Origin: Cudoniella acicularis
Taxonomy: Eukaryota > Ascomycota > Leotiomycetes > Helotiales > Helotiaceae
Direction of reading: 5' to 3'
DNA length: 64,000 nucleotides
Assembly (NCBI GenBank): GCA_013054445.1
Contig: JAAMPI010000050.1
Span: forward strand, 18,150-82,149
Both the position numbers and the translations under genes were made by a program. Shown here piece by piece: positions 23,276-34,257 of the stretch (within the stretch, counting starts at the first letter, position 1; every line of letters starts with the position of its first letter). The notes beneath the pieces were generated by a model that saw only the letters and a program-made list of their open reading frames with translations, was not told where the DNA came from and did no database searches.

Positions 23276-23795
23276 TCAAAGCTTGTCGACTTCATCGAGC
23301 GTCTTATGGATATTAACCACATCAGACCTCATAAGTGTACCATCCGAGTATGTCCACATTGCTAAGTTAGGCTTAGGGAACAACACCCTAGCCAAGTCCC
23401 AGGGTGGTACTGGCATAAACGTAAAAAATGCAATATCCGAGTACTTTGGCTTAACAGGAACCAAATATTTCGGTTCAGTCCATCCACTGACTTTCGAGCA
23501 ATCTTCTCTTGTTACGCCCACTGTCACAGCTTTGAAGTCCACTCTACTGAAACGTTGTGAGACTAAAGGGGAAATTTTCTCCTTAATCTCACTAGCTCTG
23601 TCACAGAAGTGCACCTAGGTGTCTTTGTATATCCGAGCGTTCTCGTTGTCGTTATAGTCAGCTATTGATTTCGTTTGGTCGGAATAGTAAGGAGAACGCT
23701 TTGATATCAAGGTCTGCGAATTCCTTTCTAATTTGGTACAGTACGTTGGGGAATGTTTCTTCATTGAGGTCCTGAAATTCGTTTCGAAAAACTTC
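23276..23795 (-). pseudogene. 2EXR-family C-terminal fragment
   Basis: Two minus-strand pieces in different frames: 23795-23660 (EETFPNVLYQIRKEF) and, after an in-frame TAG just above 23614 (ACC TAG GTG, probably former CAG), 23614-23276. The latter contains VPVKPKYSDIAFF and YSDGTLMRSD, matching IPINPKYYNVAFYL and YSDGTPMTP of the 17.4 kb paralogue. The N-terminal half and the 2EXR motif are missing; the break abuts the start of a plus-strand acidic ORF at 23800. Confidence 0.55.
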
Positions 23796-23799
23796 GAGT

Positions 23800-24333
23800 A
23801 TGGATGAGGAATGGCGGAAGGACCTGCCCAATGGAATGATAGCGGACGTCATGAATATTCTGCTGAAACACATGCAAGAATTGCCCGAGGGTCTGAGGGT
23901 TCCTACGAGAGGACTTGGTGGATATATGGTCAATGTTATGGAGAATGTGGATAAGGATGTTAATGATGATCAAGCCTTCGCACTGCCAAATAGGGCCGAA
24001 AAGCAGGACGAGGCTTCCAATCCTGGAGACGCAGTGGGATGCAACGAGAAAGATGAAGAAAAGCAGACCGAGAATGCAAATGAGCAGCTGAAAGAGGAGA
24101 GTGACAAAAAGGAAGACGTGGAGATGATCAAGAATGACAAAGAAGAGATCAAGGAGGTTGGTAATGAGAATGGAGAAGGCAAGGAGATTTTCGAGTTGGC
24201 GATGTAGGAGGTTCTGTCTCAAAACGCTAAGGATGGCAATGGCAAGAATGACGAAAAGAGAGAAGATCTAAAGGAGGGCGAAGGAGACTTGGTGGGGGGT
24301 AAACAAGATAACGGAATTAAGCAAAGTCACTGA
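23800..24333 (+). pseudogene. Lys/Glu-rich protein ORF with one in-frame TAG
   Basis: ATG 23800 opens a 177-codon frame to TGA 24331-24333, with one interruption, TAG at 24205-24207 (ELAM, stop, EVLSQN). The stop is one CpA change from CAG. The first 60 residues are mixed (LPEGLRVPTRGLGGYMVNVM). The remainder is strongly charged (EKDEEKQTENANEQLKEESD). The bias to G/C in third positions supports real coding. No family was recognised. The protein may be a truncated but functional 135-residue form. Confidence 0.4.
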
Positions 24334-24730
24334 GGGATAGGGAAATAGCGAGAGCAAAAGCTAGGGGTACGACGAGAAAGTGCTCCTGAAAGCAACCGCA
24401 TGGGGGTGGATGACAAATATTTAGAACCAAGTCATTTGCAAAGGAAAAAATGGAGTATGATGTGTAAATTATCTAGCAGCAAAACTCGGCAGACGTAGAG
24501 GGAAGAAATACTTATCTGATCCCATTCTTGACGTGAGGTTCTTTTCCCCAAGAATTTGCGCAACAACCTACATGTTGATCAGTTACGTGGATAACGCTGT
24601 ACTCATAATGCAATCCCAAATCGAGGCCTGGGTTGTGCTGTTGGAATTGATCGTCTAGAGAGCCGACACAGTTTTAATAAACTTGATTGCCCGTTGATAA
24701 TCGGGACCTTTCATTCAACGCTCAATAGAT
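24334..24730. other. intergenic
   Basis: No gene or clear repeat seen. Confidence 0.4.
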
Positions 24731-26282
24731 TTATGCTGCAAAAGCATAGCTTCCTAGCATAGCATACACCTCCCAGGGATTGAGATCCGCTCCGCTCTGG
24801 AGAATCCGACACACGACGTCCGCCATACGAATGCCAAAATGGCTGCTCATATATTGCAACTGTTTAATGACCCACGGCTTTACGTCATCCGGCGAGCCCT
24901 TGGATTTTCCAGCAACGTAAAGAGGATATATAAGGGTATAACAATCCCATTTGTGGGATGGGGTATGTTTGTGGTCAAATCCATCACGAACAATTCCCAT
25001 CCATTGTTGATGGGAATTTTCAGGTCGATCGACCATAATCACCTGGCCATGAGCAGCTCCCCGTTACAATCGGTGTACTGCGCTACAGATGCGCAGATTT
25101 TTCGTTTTTGTCATTTTCGCTTTGATGTTTTGTCATTTTCGCCCCGTGGTTTTGCTAATGGCGTGAAAGACACTGCAGAAGAATGCCCCCCCAGCAGACG
25201 CAAAAAAAACAATAATCCCAGCATGAACTCATTTTCAAGAGAATTCTAACCAAACGCATAACATTCCATGTCTGGGTGACGTGCCGATCAGCATATGAAT
25301 CGAAGTGGTTGTCGTAAATCCTCTCGGACTTGTGATTCACCACAGTTGTCTTGTTTTGCCAAAAAGGCGACATGTCAGTAGTGAGTGCCTGAAGTCTTAG
25401 GTCAAGCTCAATTGACAATTCGATATACTTTTCAACAGATATCGACTGTCTCAGTATCTCGTTCCGAAGATTGGCATAAACAATCATGAGATCTGTCAAA
25501 TGCCATTTGGGATCAGCTGCGTTTAATTGTTTCCCAGCATAAGCGCGAAGGGTACTTAATCCGACTGGTACAGGTGAACCGCTTGCAACGCAAGATATGA
25601 GAAGGTTCGTGCTCAGCCGAACCAAAACTCGAAGTGCTATATCTCCCTGGAATTTATCAAGACCCCGCAATTTAACCAAAGCGAGAGCTCCATTAACATG
25701 ATTCGTCCACGCATTGCCGTTTCGAAGCTCGTCATTTGTAATTTTCTCGAATAGATCCAGAAGAAGCGAAGTGAGTAAAGTGGAGTCTTTCTTTGCCGTC
25801 TCAAGGTCTTTAAGAGCTTTGGTAGTCATTTGGAGTGCCGACACGTATTTTTGCCGACCAGCAGTGATTGCGGCAGGATAATTAACTTGGGATGAGAGAT
25901 ATGCCAGGCTCACAGCATCGAGACTAGACTTCAAGTGTTCTGGAGAGTCGACTGGATTGTAATATTTCGTCAAGAAACCCCACGGCTTCGTTTTACCGGT
26001 AACATAGTGAGCGAAGAAGGCGTGACGAGCCTGCAGCTCGAGCGAGAGCGGAAGAGAAATTGGTCCCTGTCGATTGGAGGCTCGAAGCAGACTCTGAGAC
26101 AAGGCTTTTTTCCGCACATCTTCGCTCTCGTCTCTAATTCGAAGCTGTTGTGTGTTTCGATATCCAGTGCATGCCACATTCGCTCGTAGACAACTACTGC
26201 ACGATCCCTGCCGTAAATCGCATCTCAATTTTCGAGTTCTGCATCGCTGACAGGCCTTGGAAGGCTTCCCACAAAAGACCAT
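24731..26282 (-). pseudogene. Zn2Cys6 transcription factor, C-terminal part frameshifted
   Basis: ATG 26282. The Zn2Cys6 binuclear cluster has Cys 11, 14, 21, 28, 31 and 38 (CX2CX6CX6CX2CX6C), followed by the fungal-specific regulatory region to HVTQTWNVMRLVRIL. At about 25233 the frame must change at an A run (TTGAAAATGAG) to continue NEFMLG. A TGA near 25115 and another frame change near 25045 precede the conserved tail CYTLIYPLYVAG, VKPWVIKQLQYMSSHFGIR and NPWEVYAMLGSYAF (24731-25042). The domain order is otherwise complete. A 22-base imperfect tandem duplication (TTTTGTCATTTTCGC twice, 25105-25150) lies at the damaged part. The 5' exon could still yield a 375-residue DNA-binding protein lacking the tail. 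Confidence 0.7.
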
Positions 26283-27080
26283 CGTATAAATATAGACATA
26301 ATATGGGTTGAAGTGTACTTGTATCTAAACTCCGAGCTGACAGCGACCCGTGTGAGTGTGGGTGCATCTCACAAAGCTGGCGAGTCTGGATGACGGGTCC
26401 TGCGCTAGACCGGATATGGTGACCATGGAGGCATATGCCACTATTCCAGAAACGACATGCTTTTCGATTCTTGGTGTGTGGATATGCGATGTCATTGGCG
26501 CGAGGGTGTTAGGGCTGGCAGAGTGAGGTCGGAAGAGGGCGGATGAAACCATTTCAGTACAATGGCGGTGGCAGAAAACCTATGACTAATCCGACTAAGC
26601 GTGTGGCGTGAAGTTTAATTCGACCATCAACATCTTTGACATCGTTTACGACAATCCTTCATCCACACTCTTGACCACTCATCTTCTTGTGCCTTGCATA
26701 TCAGCCCCAAGCTGCGGTCTGGTGCGTGCTCTTGGGCTGATTTTGCTCCGGATGCATTGATCCCAAGCACGATGATGTTGACCTTGAGGCCTCTCTCTTT
26801 GGTGAGCCGAAATGACTGAACTATCAGAAGCTAAGTCCGCTTAAAGCCGTTACCTTGGCAGACTTCTCTGCGAAAGTCACAGTGGGACCTGCAAGGCCAG
26901 GCCCTAAAGATTGTATCTGCCAAGTATAAGTATCAGCTCACTTCTCCAAGTCTGGAGAAAAGTCCACAACATCATCAGCATTAATCAAGTATCTTGTCTC
27001 CAGCCCTTTACTCACAAAAGCTCCTACACCAACTCATATCGTATAAATATCCAACACTTGTGGAATCTACGGTGTTCGCA
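26283..27080. other. intergenic between divergent genes
   Basis: Promoter region of the Zn2Cys6 gene (minus) and the SDR gene (plus). A stem ATCAGCCCCAAG / CTTGGGCTGAT occurs near 26700-26740. The head-to-head position would allow co-regulation, but nothing in the sequence proves it. Confidence 0.4.
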
Positions 27081-27965
27081 ATGTCTTTCCCATATAAGCA
27101 TGTCCTTTTGGTCGGCGCTACTTCTGGCATTGGAAAGTCAATGGCTGATCGCCTTGTTAAAGAAGGCGTGAAGGTCACTGGAGTTGGGCGAAGGAAAGAC
27201 CGGGTCGAGGAATTTGTGAAGAAACATGGGAATGACAAAGCGGACGGCATGGCTTTCGATATTGGTGACATTGAAAAAGCACCTCAATTTGCTGCCGAGT
27301 ACGTCTCCATTCCGGACCTTTCGGCTATTCATGCTGACATGTATTTTAAGTGCCATAAAAAAGTCTCCTGATATCGACTGTATTTTCCTCAATGCTGGCA
27401 TTCAAAATCCGTACGATTGGTCCAAGCCTGCAGAACTTGACCTGAAAGGTTTCCTCAACGAAATTAAGGTCAATTTTACAAGCTTTGTTGCCTTGACGCA
27501 CGCATTCCTCCCTCTTCTGCTGGACAAGAAATCTCAAACCAGCATTATATTGTGTGTTCCACCTTCCCTCCACCGAAAGATGAATACTCTAACACAAAAA
27601 GCACCGGCACCCATCTAAGCCTCGTCCCAGCTGTTACGCTCTCGGCTTACTCAGCATCAAAAGCAGCACTTGACGCCTTCATCCTCTGTTTGCGCGACCA
27701 GCTTCGCAAATCGACAGTGAAGATCATCGAACTTTCGCCACCTCCCGTTCAAACTGAGTTGCACGACTATGCTGGTGATGCCGGTCGTAGGATGGGCATG
27801 CCAGTTGACCAGTTCACTGATGAAGCATACACTGGTCTCATGTCAGGTAGTCCCGAAATAATTATCGGCAGTGTTGGCGGAAGTTCACGAGAGGCATTTG
27901 ATGAGATTATTATTAGGAGGAAAAGCGCTTTTGACAGATTGGCAAAATTGCTGAGAGGTGATTAG
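27081..27965 (+). CDS. Classical short-chain dehydrogenase, DltE-like, intact
   Basis: Three exons: 27081-27298, 27351-27551 and 27602-27965; introns of 52 nt (GTACGT..TTTTAAG) and 50 nt (GTGTGT, branch CTCTAAC, AAAAG). The product is 260 residues. After splicing it shows the cofactor loop VGATSGIG (about 11-18), NAG, the strand-5 block IIFTGTHLSLVPAVTL and the catalytic YSASK. This arrangement belongs to the DltE-like classical SDRs. Substrate unknown. Unspliced reading gives three unrelated short frames, so the intron model decides the gene. It is divergent from the damaged Zn2Cys6 factor. Confidence 0.85.
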
Positions 27966-28270
27966 ATGAGCAAATAGTTTCGTTAGACAGGAAGAAATGC
28001 TTGCCGAAATTCGTTCGTAAGATGAAATACGTGAAAGATTTTGAGGTGATAATCTATTATCTAAAGATGATTCGGATTTCTCGTATGAAATGGATACTCA
28101 TATACAGCCACTACCCCTATCCATCACCCTTGACTACTCTTCTCAGATTCACTCCTACACTTCTACAATATATTTACTGCCAGATCCTGAATGTAAATAT
28201 TACTATTTGACCACTTTTTGTGTCCCCATCTCTTCTTGACCTCGCCAAGGACTTCAAGAAGCAAGTCTTT

Positions 28271-28833
28271 TTACAAGTCCTTGATGAAGTTGTCGAAAAA
28301 AGGCGCACGCATCGAGCACGCCAGCTTTTGCACAGCAAGTGATTTCAGTGCGTCCACATCAGATGCAAATGTGTAATCCCAAAACTCCTGGAATGGACGC
28401 TCCTCCTTCGAATTACTCAGCCACTGAATAAGCAGCTTCATCACCTCGTTCTAAAACTTTGGCATCATGAGTTCGGCCCCCAATACCCACAATTGTGCGA
28501 ATTCAACTGGAGTGAATAGTGCAACATGAAATCCGAGATTGACCTCGCCGGTATATAGCCAGGAAGCCACCAATCCGAAACCCTCCCTGTCAACATCTTT
28601 AAGTCTTTTGGTATAGATCCGACCATGAGCCCATCGAATCTCAGACAGCTCATTCTTGAAGAATTGCGAGTGCCGACAAAGTAGGTCTTTATGAACTATG
28701 AATGGCTCAGGATTTGGCTCGACCACCACTGCAAAGACAACTTTGGGTGTGCTAATAGATGATATTGTTAGTTAATGCTTTTAAAATACTCCCCGGGGTT
28801 GGAAATCTACTCAAAATCCTCAAATTGACGCAT
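28271..28833 (-). pseudogene. BTB/POZ domain gene with one TAG
   Basis: Exon 1 (28833-28811) encodes MRQFEDF plus part of a codon. A 59-nt intron (GTAGAT, branch ACTAAC, ATTAG) leads to exon 2 with TPKVVFAVVVE and the BTB core FIVHKDLLCRHSQFFKNEL, then LVASWLYTGEV. TAG at 28453-28451 follows MMPKF. The same frame continues with NEVMKLLIQWL and further coding-like residues to TAA 28273-28271. BTB proteins of this fungal type have Q/NEVM-like residues at that place, so TAG is probably former CAG. Full length would be about 167 residues. The BTB fold itself lies before the stop and could still be made. Confidence 0.7.
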
Positions 28834-29849
28834 GATGTATTTGTTCCCGAGATTCTTCGGTTGCTAATAAGCTTTTCAGTATTCTTTTTGTCGCGCGAGG
28901 TTTCGTTAGTCAAGTGGCTTCGGTTCCTGTGGTGGTAATCTGGCTTTGACTTGCAATTAAGACTCCAGCCACTAGAGCTTCAGCTCTGCTTTACGGGCCG
29001 CATCAGTCTTTAAAAGGCAAGTTAGGCGGCAGCAGATGTTTCCCGCCGCTTCTTTTACTCAGAAATGCCCTTATGAAGCGATCTGTGCTATCTATGAATC
29101 CTTTGAAGGGTGTTTGCAGAATTCGCGACCTTCGAAACTCACATGGCTCCTTTCAAATTTGAAACTTTTTCCTTTTTTTCTTTTACAACAAACTTTTCGG
29201 GATAGTCCGTTTCATATCCCGATCAAATGCAGGGGTAGTGTCTTAAAAATTCTAGAAGTAGCTGATTCCTGTGGTCATGAAACAGCCAGAGATTATTCAA
29301 AGAAAATCCCAAGGAGCCTTGCATTTTTCAAAAGCTACCTGCCCTGCGTTCGAGCCAAGGTATCTCAGAGACATAAGGCACTCTGGTACTGCCCGTTCTA
29401 CACAACCCTCAACCTCTCACCAAGACCAGAAAAGGCATCCTCTATCTAAACCTTTTAAAGTCAAAATCCTCCCCCAAAAAATCCGCGATTAGGGAACCAA
29501 CACTAAAATCTAAAAAAAAAAATACCATGCAGAGCGCCANCTAGAGACATGACATCGAAAGCATTTCCAGTCAGTAAGTATCTCCCTCCAATCTACTGCT
29601 CCCCAATTCTCAACCTCAAAGCCGCCCCTAACCACCTCATCTCTCCAGCCAACCCCAAAAAATGGCAGCACTCATAACCGGCCGCTCCAACAACCCCTTC
29701 TCGGCCCGTTTGCTAGCCAGCCCATCCATAAACCCACGCACATACCTGGTGCCAACAACTGTCCACCTTTCGCCCCCCTAAACGGCCTCGCTAACAACCA
29801 TAGGGACCATGCTCCATTTAACCACAATTACCAAATCTCCAGCCTTACA
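28834..29849. other. intergenic, includes one unresolved base
   Basis: A 137-codon plus-strand frame (29036-29449) has no family signal. An A run (about 29510-29521) and an N at 29540 lie near an assembly weak point. No gene called. Confidence 0.35.
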
Positions 29850-30270
29850 TCATCTCGATCCAGCCCATCCATCAACAGGACTTTCAAAAGGAACCATCCC
29901 ATACAAGCCCCCTTCTAGCTCCGCAAACTGCCACTTTGGTATTAGGTTTTCTTGCCCCGAGTCGCTCGAGAACCACCATAGCTTTTCTACGAGCTCTTCA
30001 TCCTCAGTGCTCAAATTCTGTTCTTCATTTTTGTCACTTAAAATCTGTTCTTCGTCTTCGTGAATAAAGCTTCCATTCTCATTTTTTTTCAACTCTCAGT
30101 TCCAAGTCGCTTGTAAGAAACTCGATACGCTGTCGCCACTCAGACAACAACGACCCGTATTCCTCGACGTTCGAGGGTGATAGTCGCTGTTTTGGTGAAG
30201 GTAAGAAATCCACTACAGTGGTTAGCCAGAAAGCTTCAAAAGAATCTGCACCCCGTAGGGTATTGTTGTA
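29850..30270 (-). pseudogene. Hypothetical protein remnant with homopolymer frameshift
   Basis: On the minus strand a frame reads FEAFWLTTVVDFLPSPKQR and EYGSLLSEWRQRIEFLTSDL, then stops at a run of eight A (near 30090). One base less would continue into an acidic segment (HEDEEQILSDKNEEQNLST) and end near 29850. Residue composition looks like real protein. No family recognised. It sits beside two unresolved bases (30387, 30404) and a C run, so assembly error is a real possibility. Confidence 0.35.
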
Positions 30271-30524
30271 GCGGTCTAGTCGCCGGCTGGCGGCCGGCTA
30301 AGCGAGGCGGCTTTAGAAAATCGCGAACATCAACACAATCGCGACGGCGACCTCCCCCCCCGGGCAACACCGCAACGACAGCGATGNGCGCCCGGATCAG
30401 GGCNGAATCGATGTCGCATACGTGCGTAAGAGCTTCTTGATCGCTTATAGTACCCAGCTATCAACTTTAGCTAATATCCAGTGTAGGTAATAAGAAATAA
30501 GCACACAAATGTATGCTAGCTTAC

Positions 30525-31304
30525 ATTCATCGAAGGTAGGATAGTATTTAAAACAAAGCTAGGTTTTTTCTCTTCCATATACTTCCAAGCTTGCTGCTCG
30601 CTGGCTGTTTGAAGCCTCACATTAGTAAAGACAATCTTTAAGTTCAGCCCTTTTATACCTGTCTTTGAAGCTGCGTATATAAGATATCCTTTAACGATGC
30701 CAGGCAAGTTCGTTTGCATGGTTTTAACGAGATATGTAATTTCATTATTCCATGTATCGTGAGTAATGACCACGGTTGGCTCAAATGGCTTCGCAATATT
30801 ACAAGCTGTAGACGAGGATGTTAAAACAACGCGTTTGATTGTATGATTTGCAGCTGCGACTGAGAGTATGTTTATATTTGCAGCTACTGCAAAAGAGATA
30901 ACCTTTTCTGCGTTAGTATCAAAACTTAAATCTGCGGCCTTATACATGATTAGAAATTAAGTGTATAAATTTTGAGTAATACCCACGACATGAACGATGC
31001 CTGAAACGCCCTCGATAACATGATTGAAAGCTCCCTGCTTAGCGATATCTTCGATCACCACTGCCTCGAAATTTCCTGCGCTTGAACCATGTTCTCTGCG
31101 CCTTTTCGAGAATAGTATTTCAATCCACGGTTTTTCGTTCTGAATTGTGCCACGGACATTATATCCGAGCTTGAGAAGCTGGTCGACAACATGAGATCCA
31201 ATATATCCATTAGCACCCGTGACTAGAATAAGGCTTCCTTTAGGAAGAGCCGGAGATATTAGAGACATGTTGCTTAGATTGGAAAGGATAGTGAATGCGT
31301 CCAT
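30525..31304 (-). pseudogene. GRE2-like NAD(P) ketoreductase, 3' part missing
   Basis: ATG 31304. Three exons join in frame: 31304-30987, 30938-30659 and 30604-30525; introns of 48 nt (GTGGGT..TATAAG) and 54 nt (GTATAA..AACAG). The extended-SDR cofactor motif TGANGYIG is at about 29-36. Splicing yields VHVAADLSFD, KRVVLTSSSTA, the catalytic YAASK and FVLNTILPSMN, as in methylglyoxal/ketone reductases of the yeast GRE2 type and dihydroflavonol-reductase-like enzymes. A third donor (AAT/GTAAGC at 30524) should lead to the C-terminal 100 or so residues, but no matching exon is visible before the N-containing stretch, so the gene is cut off or misassembled there. Confidence 0.65.
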
Positions 31305-31521
31305 TCAAGAGATAATTGAGTTTTTATACGGAACAACTCCACTATAGCCGGCTGAAATCTATAAGCGAAGGTTGATCTTTCTACCGAAGAGGGTGTGATG
31401 AAATTGTCATCTATGTTCCAGTATCACGCTGGATTTATAATGTTCAGATTGGGGAAGCGATGCTAGCTTATCTGTTGTCATCAATCACCTTCACGCCACT
31501 GTATCAACCTGGCTGTAGTCA
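31305..31521. other. upstream region of the reductase gene
   Basis: Non-coding; ends at the foldback element. Confidence 0.4.
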
Positions 31522-31728
31522 GCTGAGAATCCAATCAATCTGACTACAACCTAAGGCAATAGAATCAGAAGAGCAAATAAGAGGAGAAGGAGAAGGGGAG
31601 GATGGAAAGGGGAGAGAGGGGTGACTTTTACTTACTTCCTATTTCCATCCTCCCCTTCTCCTTCTCCTCTCATTTGCTCTTCTGGTTCTATTGCCTTGGG
31701 TTGTAGTCAGATTGATTAGATTCTCAGC
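31522..31728. mobile_element. 207-bp foldback (MITE-like) element
   Basis: Two 87-base arms (31522-31608 and 31642-31728) are inverted complements at 83 of 87 positions, with a 33-base loop. The four mismatches are all transitions. The arms begin GCTGAGAATC and carry a purine-rich inner part (GGAGAAGGAGAAGGGGAGG). No open frame. Such structures are non-autonomous foldback/MITE elements or can arise by inverted duplication. Target-site duplications are not evident. It lies about 220 bases upstream of the reductase start. Confidence 0.75.
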
Positions 31729-32655
31729 GGCCTTCTATTTTGAACCTGGCATAACGGCATTCACCTGTGATATTAGGATAGCTTATAGCCTAGTGCGAGA
31801 AGCTTAATAATATAACAACAACAACAACATTTTATGGATAGCTATCAAAATCTGCCGCTTGGGACTAACAGTGTACCTCTCCACCCATCCACCTTATGGC
31901 GGCTTCTAGAGCAGTAGTAATCGTCGAGAGTTCTGCTTGGATACGGCTGCACGGTTTCCCTCTGCTGACGAACACGAATAAAGATCGCGTCTTTCTCAGA
32001 TGTGCCGTCAAAGGACCCTCACCGGCTACTGTCAAATGGAAGTTGGCGCGATGGATACTAAAGCTCGCGGTACTGTACCTGTTCCGTCTTGAGCTGTCGT
32101 TACAATCGAGTCGGACGATATTGGAGATCTAGAGAGTCCTCAGCATCATGTTCGCTTCTTTCCTCATCAATACAATACATTTCCACTGATTCAACCTCCC
32201 CATTTCCTGGGTCGAGAGTTCCAGCTTCAACCAGCATCTGGTAGTTGGTGGCCGTCTAAGACACAACCTCATATATATCCTGCTCGGACAAATCACTTAG
32301 ATTATGCTCAAGTTTAGATTCTTCGTACTCCCCCGGCAAAGGACACTCCCACAACATGGTTTCAGTTACACCCTATGCAATGCTTTTCCGCCAGGATGGA
32401 ATAATAAGACTCATGAGACTTTACTCAGGCTGCTGGGCTGTTGGCTTCGTTCGTTACGCTGCTCTTACAAGTACTTGAAATTGTCATTGTTTTGACCTTC
32501 GTCGAGAGCTGAGGGGTTAAAAGATTCATGTACATGCTCTCCCCAGCACGAGCCTCTCGTCTTCGCTTTCAATGCTATCTTCCTCTTCAAAATTTCTCAA
32601 TAAAAAGGTTTCGTAAAGATCGATCTTCGAATAAGTACTAGGCTTCTGATGAGAG
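31729..32655. other. intergenic
   Basis: No gene supported; a short ACA microsatellite lies near 31817-31830. Confidence 0.4.
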
Positions 32656-32659
32656 CGAT

Positions 32660-32887
32660 CAGTTAAGTTATAATCAACGGGCAAAATCTGAAGTAGTTAG
32701 TAACGTTTGCATTTATGAGCTTTTGCACTGCATCACTGAGATTTTCAGACATAAGAACGATTCCCCTTTCCGTCTGAAATGAACTATTATACAAGATACC
32801 GTCACAGTTCATGATACAAGACTCTGACGAGCTGAGGATTGTATTTACTATTATTATTGCTCTCAATCTGAAGTTGCATATTGAGAG
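32660..32887 (+). pseudogene. Rearranged fragment of the 54-56 kb gene family
   Basis: Plus-strand reading gives AKSEVVSNVCIYELLHCITEI, matching AKSEATTNACIYELLRCVTEI of the gene at 55.6-56.4 kb. After TVTVH it jumps directly to the part corresponding to MQDSDELRIVFTI (about 55.2 kb), so the roughly 500 bases between are deleted. It abuts the C-terminal end of the GH3 remnant on the opposite strand. Confidence 0.6.
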
Positions 32888-34257
32888 AAGTTTGGGTTTT
32901 TTAAGTGGGAGCGGTTCGTTCGCATTTTTGACAAGAACGTGGCCTTCAATGGCGCCATCAAGAAGTATGGGTTTGGATGCAGGATCTCGCGCGTTGACAA
33001 TCGCATGCGGGATTGTATAATCGAGTGCCATTCCAACTCCTGGCTCTAGGAAGCCCTCCTGAGTACGTCAGTCAGTAATTCTTCGTTTATAGATAGCCTA
33101 CCTTACATCTTGTCACATCTGATACCATGCAGCTATAATTCGAGTTGCCATGTCTGTGACTCGAGATTCAGCCAAGCTGCCATTATTAACCGAGATTGTG
33201 AGATTGCCTCCCGATTCGCCCCAGTAGACCGACTCTGGCATTACAACATCATGGCCCGCTTCCGCGGATGATAGCCCGGTATCTAAATCAAGTCAGCGAG
33301 GCACAAGAAATAATTCTCCCAACTAAAGCTCTGACGTTGTGCATCCCAGTCACTAATAACAAATCCTTCAAATCCAAGCTCCGTCTCTAACAGTCCGTTC
33401 AAAGTCTTGCTGTTTTGACAGGCATACGAATTGTTGATTCAATTATATAAGCACATGATGTAGCCATCCCCGGCATGAGCCGATCTACGAACGGCCAGAG
33501 ATACAATTCATGGATGGTTTTGTCGTCTACGTTTGATGAAACGGCTGAAACATTCCCACTTGGATTGCAGTTTGTTTCTTGTTCGTTCGTAACGTAATGT
33601 TTTACTGATGTGTTGACCTCTAAGATATGCTAAAAAGAGATAAACTATGTCTAATGCCAGGAACACATAACTTACGATCGTTGCTAGTCCCTTCCTAGTT
33701 TCTGCCTCCTATATCGACTCTGCCTAGCGGACCGACCACAGGTCCTGACGCCACATTAACACCCTTCATCTTGAACTCGGCACCTATGTGAAGAGCTCGC
33801 TGGTAAGCCAAATTGCGATTCAATAAAGCCCTAACATAAAGACCACTCGGCCAACTATTTACGAAATCGGTAGCTCGCAGTCCGTTTCCAGCATCGGAAA
33901 GACAGAGACCGGGCCAGCCTAGCCTTGGAACAGTTCTAGTTATACCTGAACATCCACTGTCGGGGGTATATCCAACGGTAATATTGGCTTTCTCCTTCAG
34001 GGTCATTTGAGAAACGAGAGCCACGGCTTTGGAATAAACTGCAGCCTATACACCCAGACCAGACATAGGTGCTGGGCATGAAATCAGTTGCAGATCTTCG
34101 GTGAACTAGTAGATTCTTACGTGAAGGGTATACTAGAGGAGATAGTCCATAGAAATATGTATCATCCGTAATATTCGCCTGGGCAGAGGCGCCATTCTGG
34201 GTGAAGGCGAGTGAGGAGTGCAAGAGGGGTTAGGTGCCATAACTTGACGGAGGCCAT
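32888..34257 (-). pseudogene. GH3 beta-glucosidase remnant
   Basis: Reads from ATG 34257 with a secretory-type start (MASVKLWHLTPLALL). After a frameshift it shows pieces in family order: [20 protein letters not shown] with [33 protein letters not shown], the nucleophile block [20 protein letters not shown], and ARDPASKPILLDGAIEGHVL ending at KKPKLLSI. The nucleophile Asp is kept, but several frameshifts, stops and lost segments separate the pieces, and the C-terminal third is absent. GH3 enzymes release glucose from beta-linked oligosaccharides outside the cell. The 3' side was replaced by the gene fragment at 32660-32887. Confidence 0.7.

Noticed and set aside
23761..24222. Hydrophobic minus-strand ORF of 153 codons
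   Set aside because: Complement of the Lys/Glu-rich plus-strand ORF; Phe/Leu-rich antisense of GAA/AAG codons is expected.
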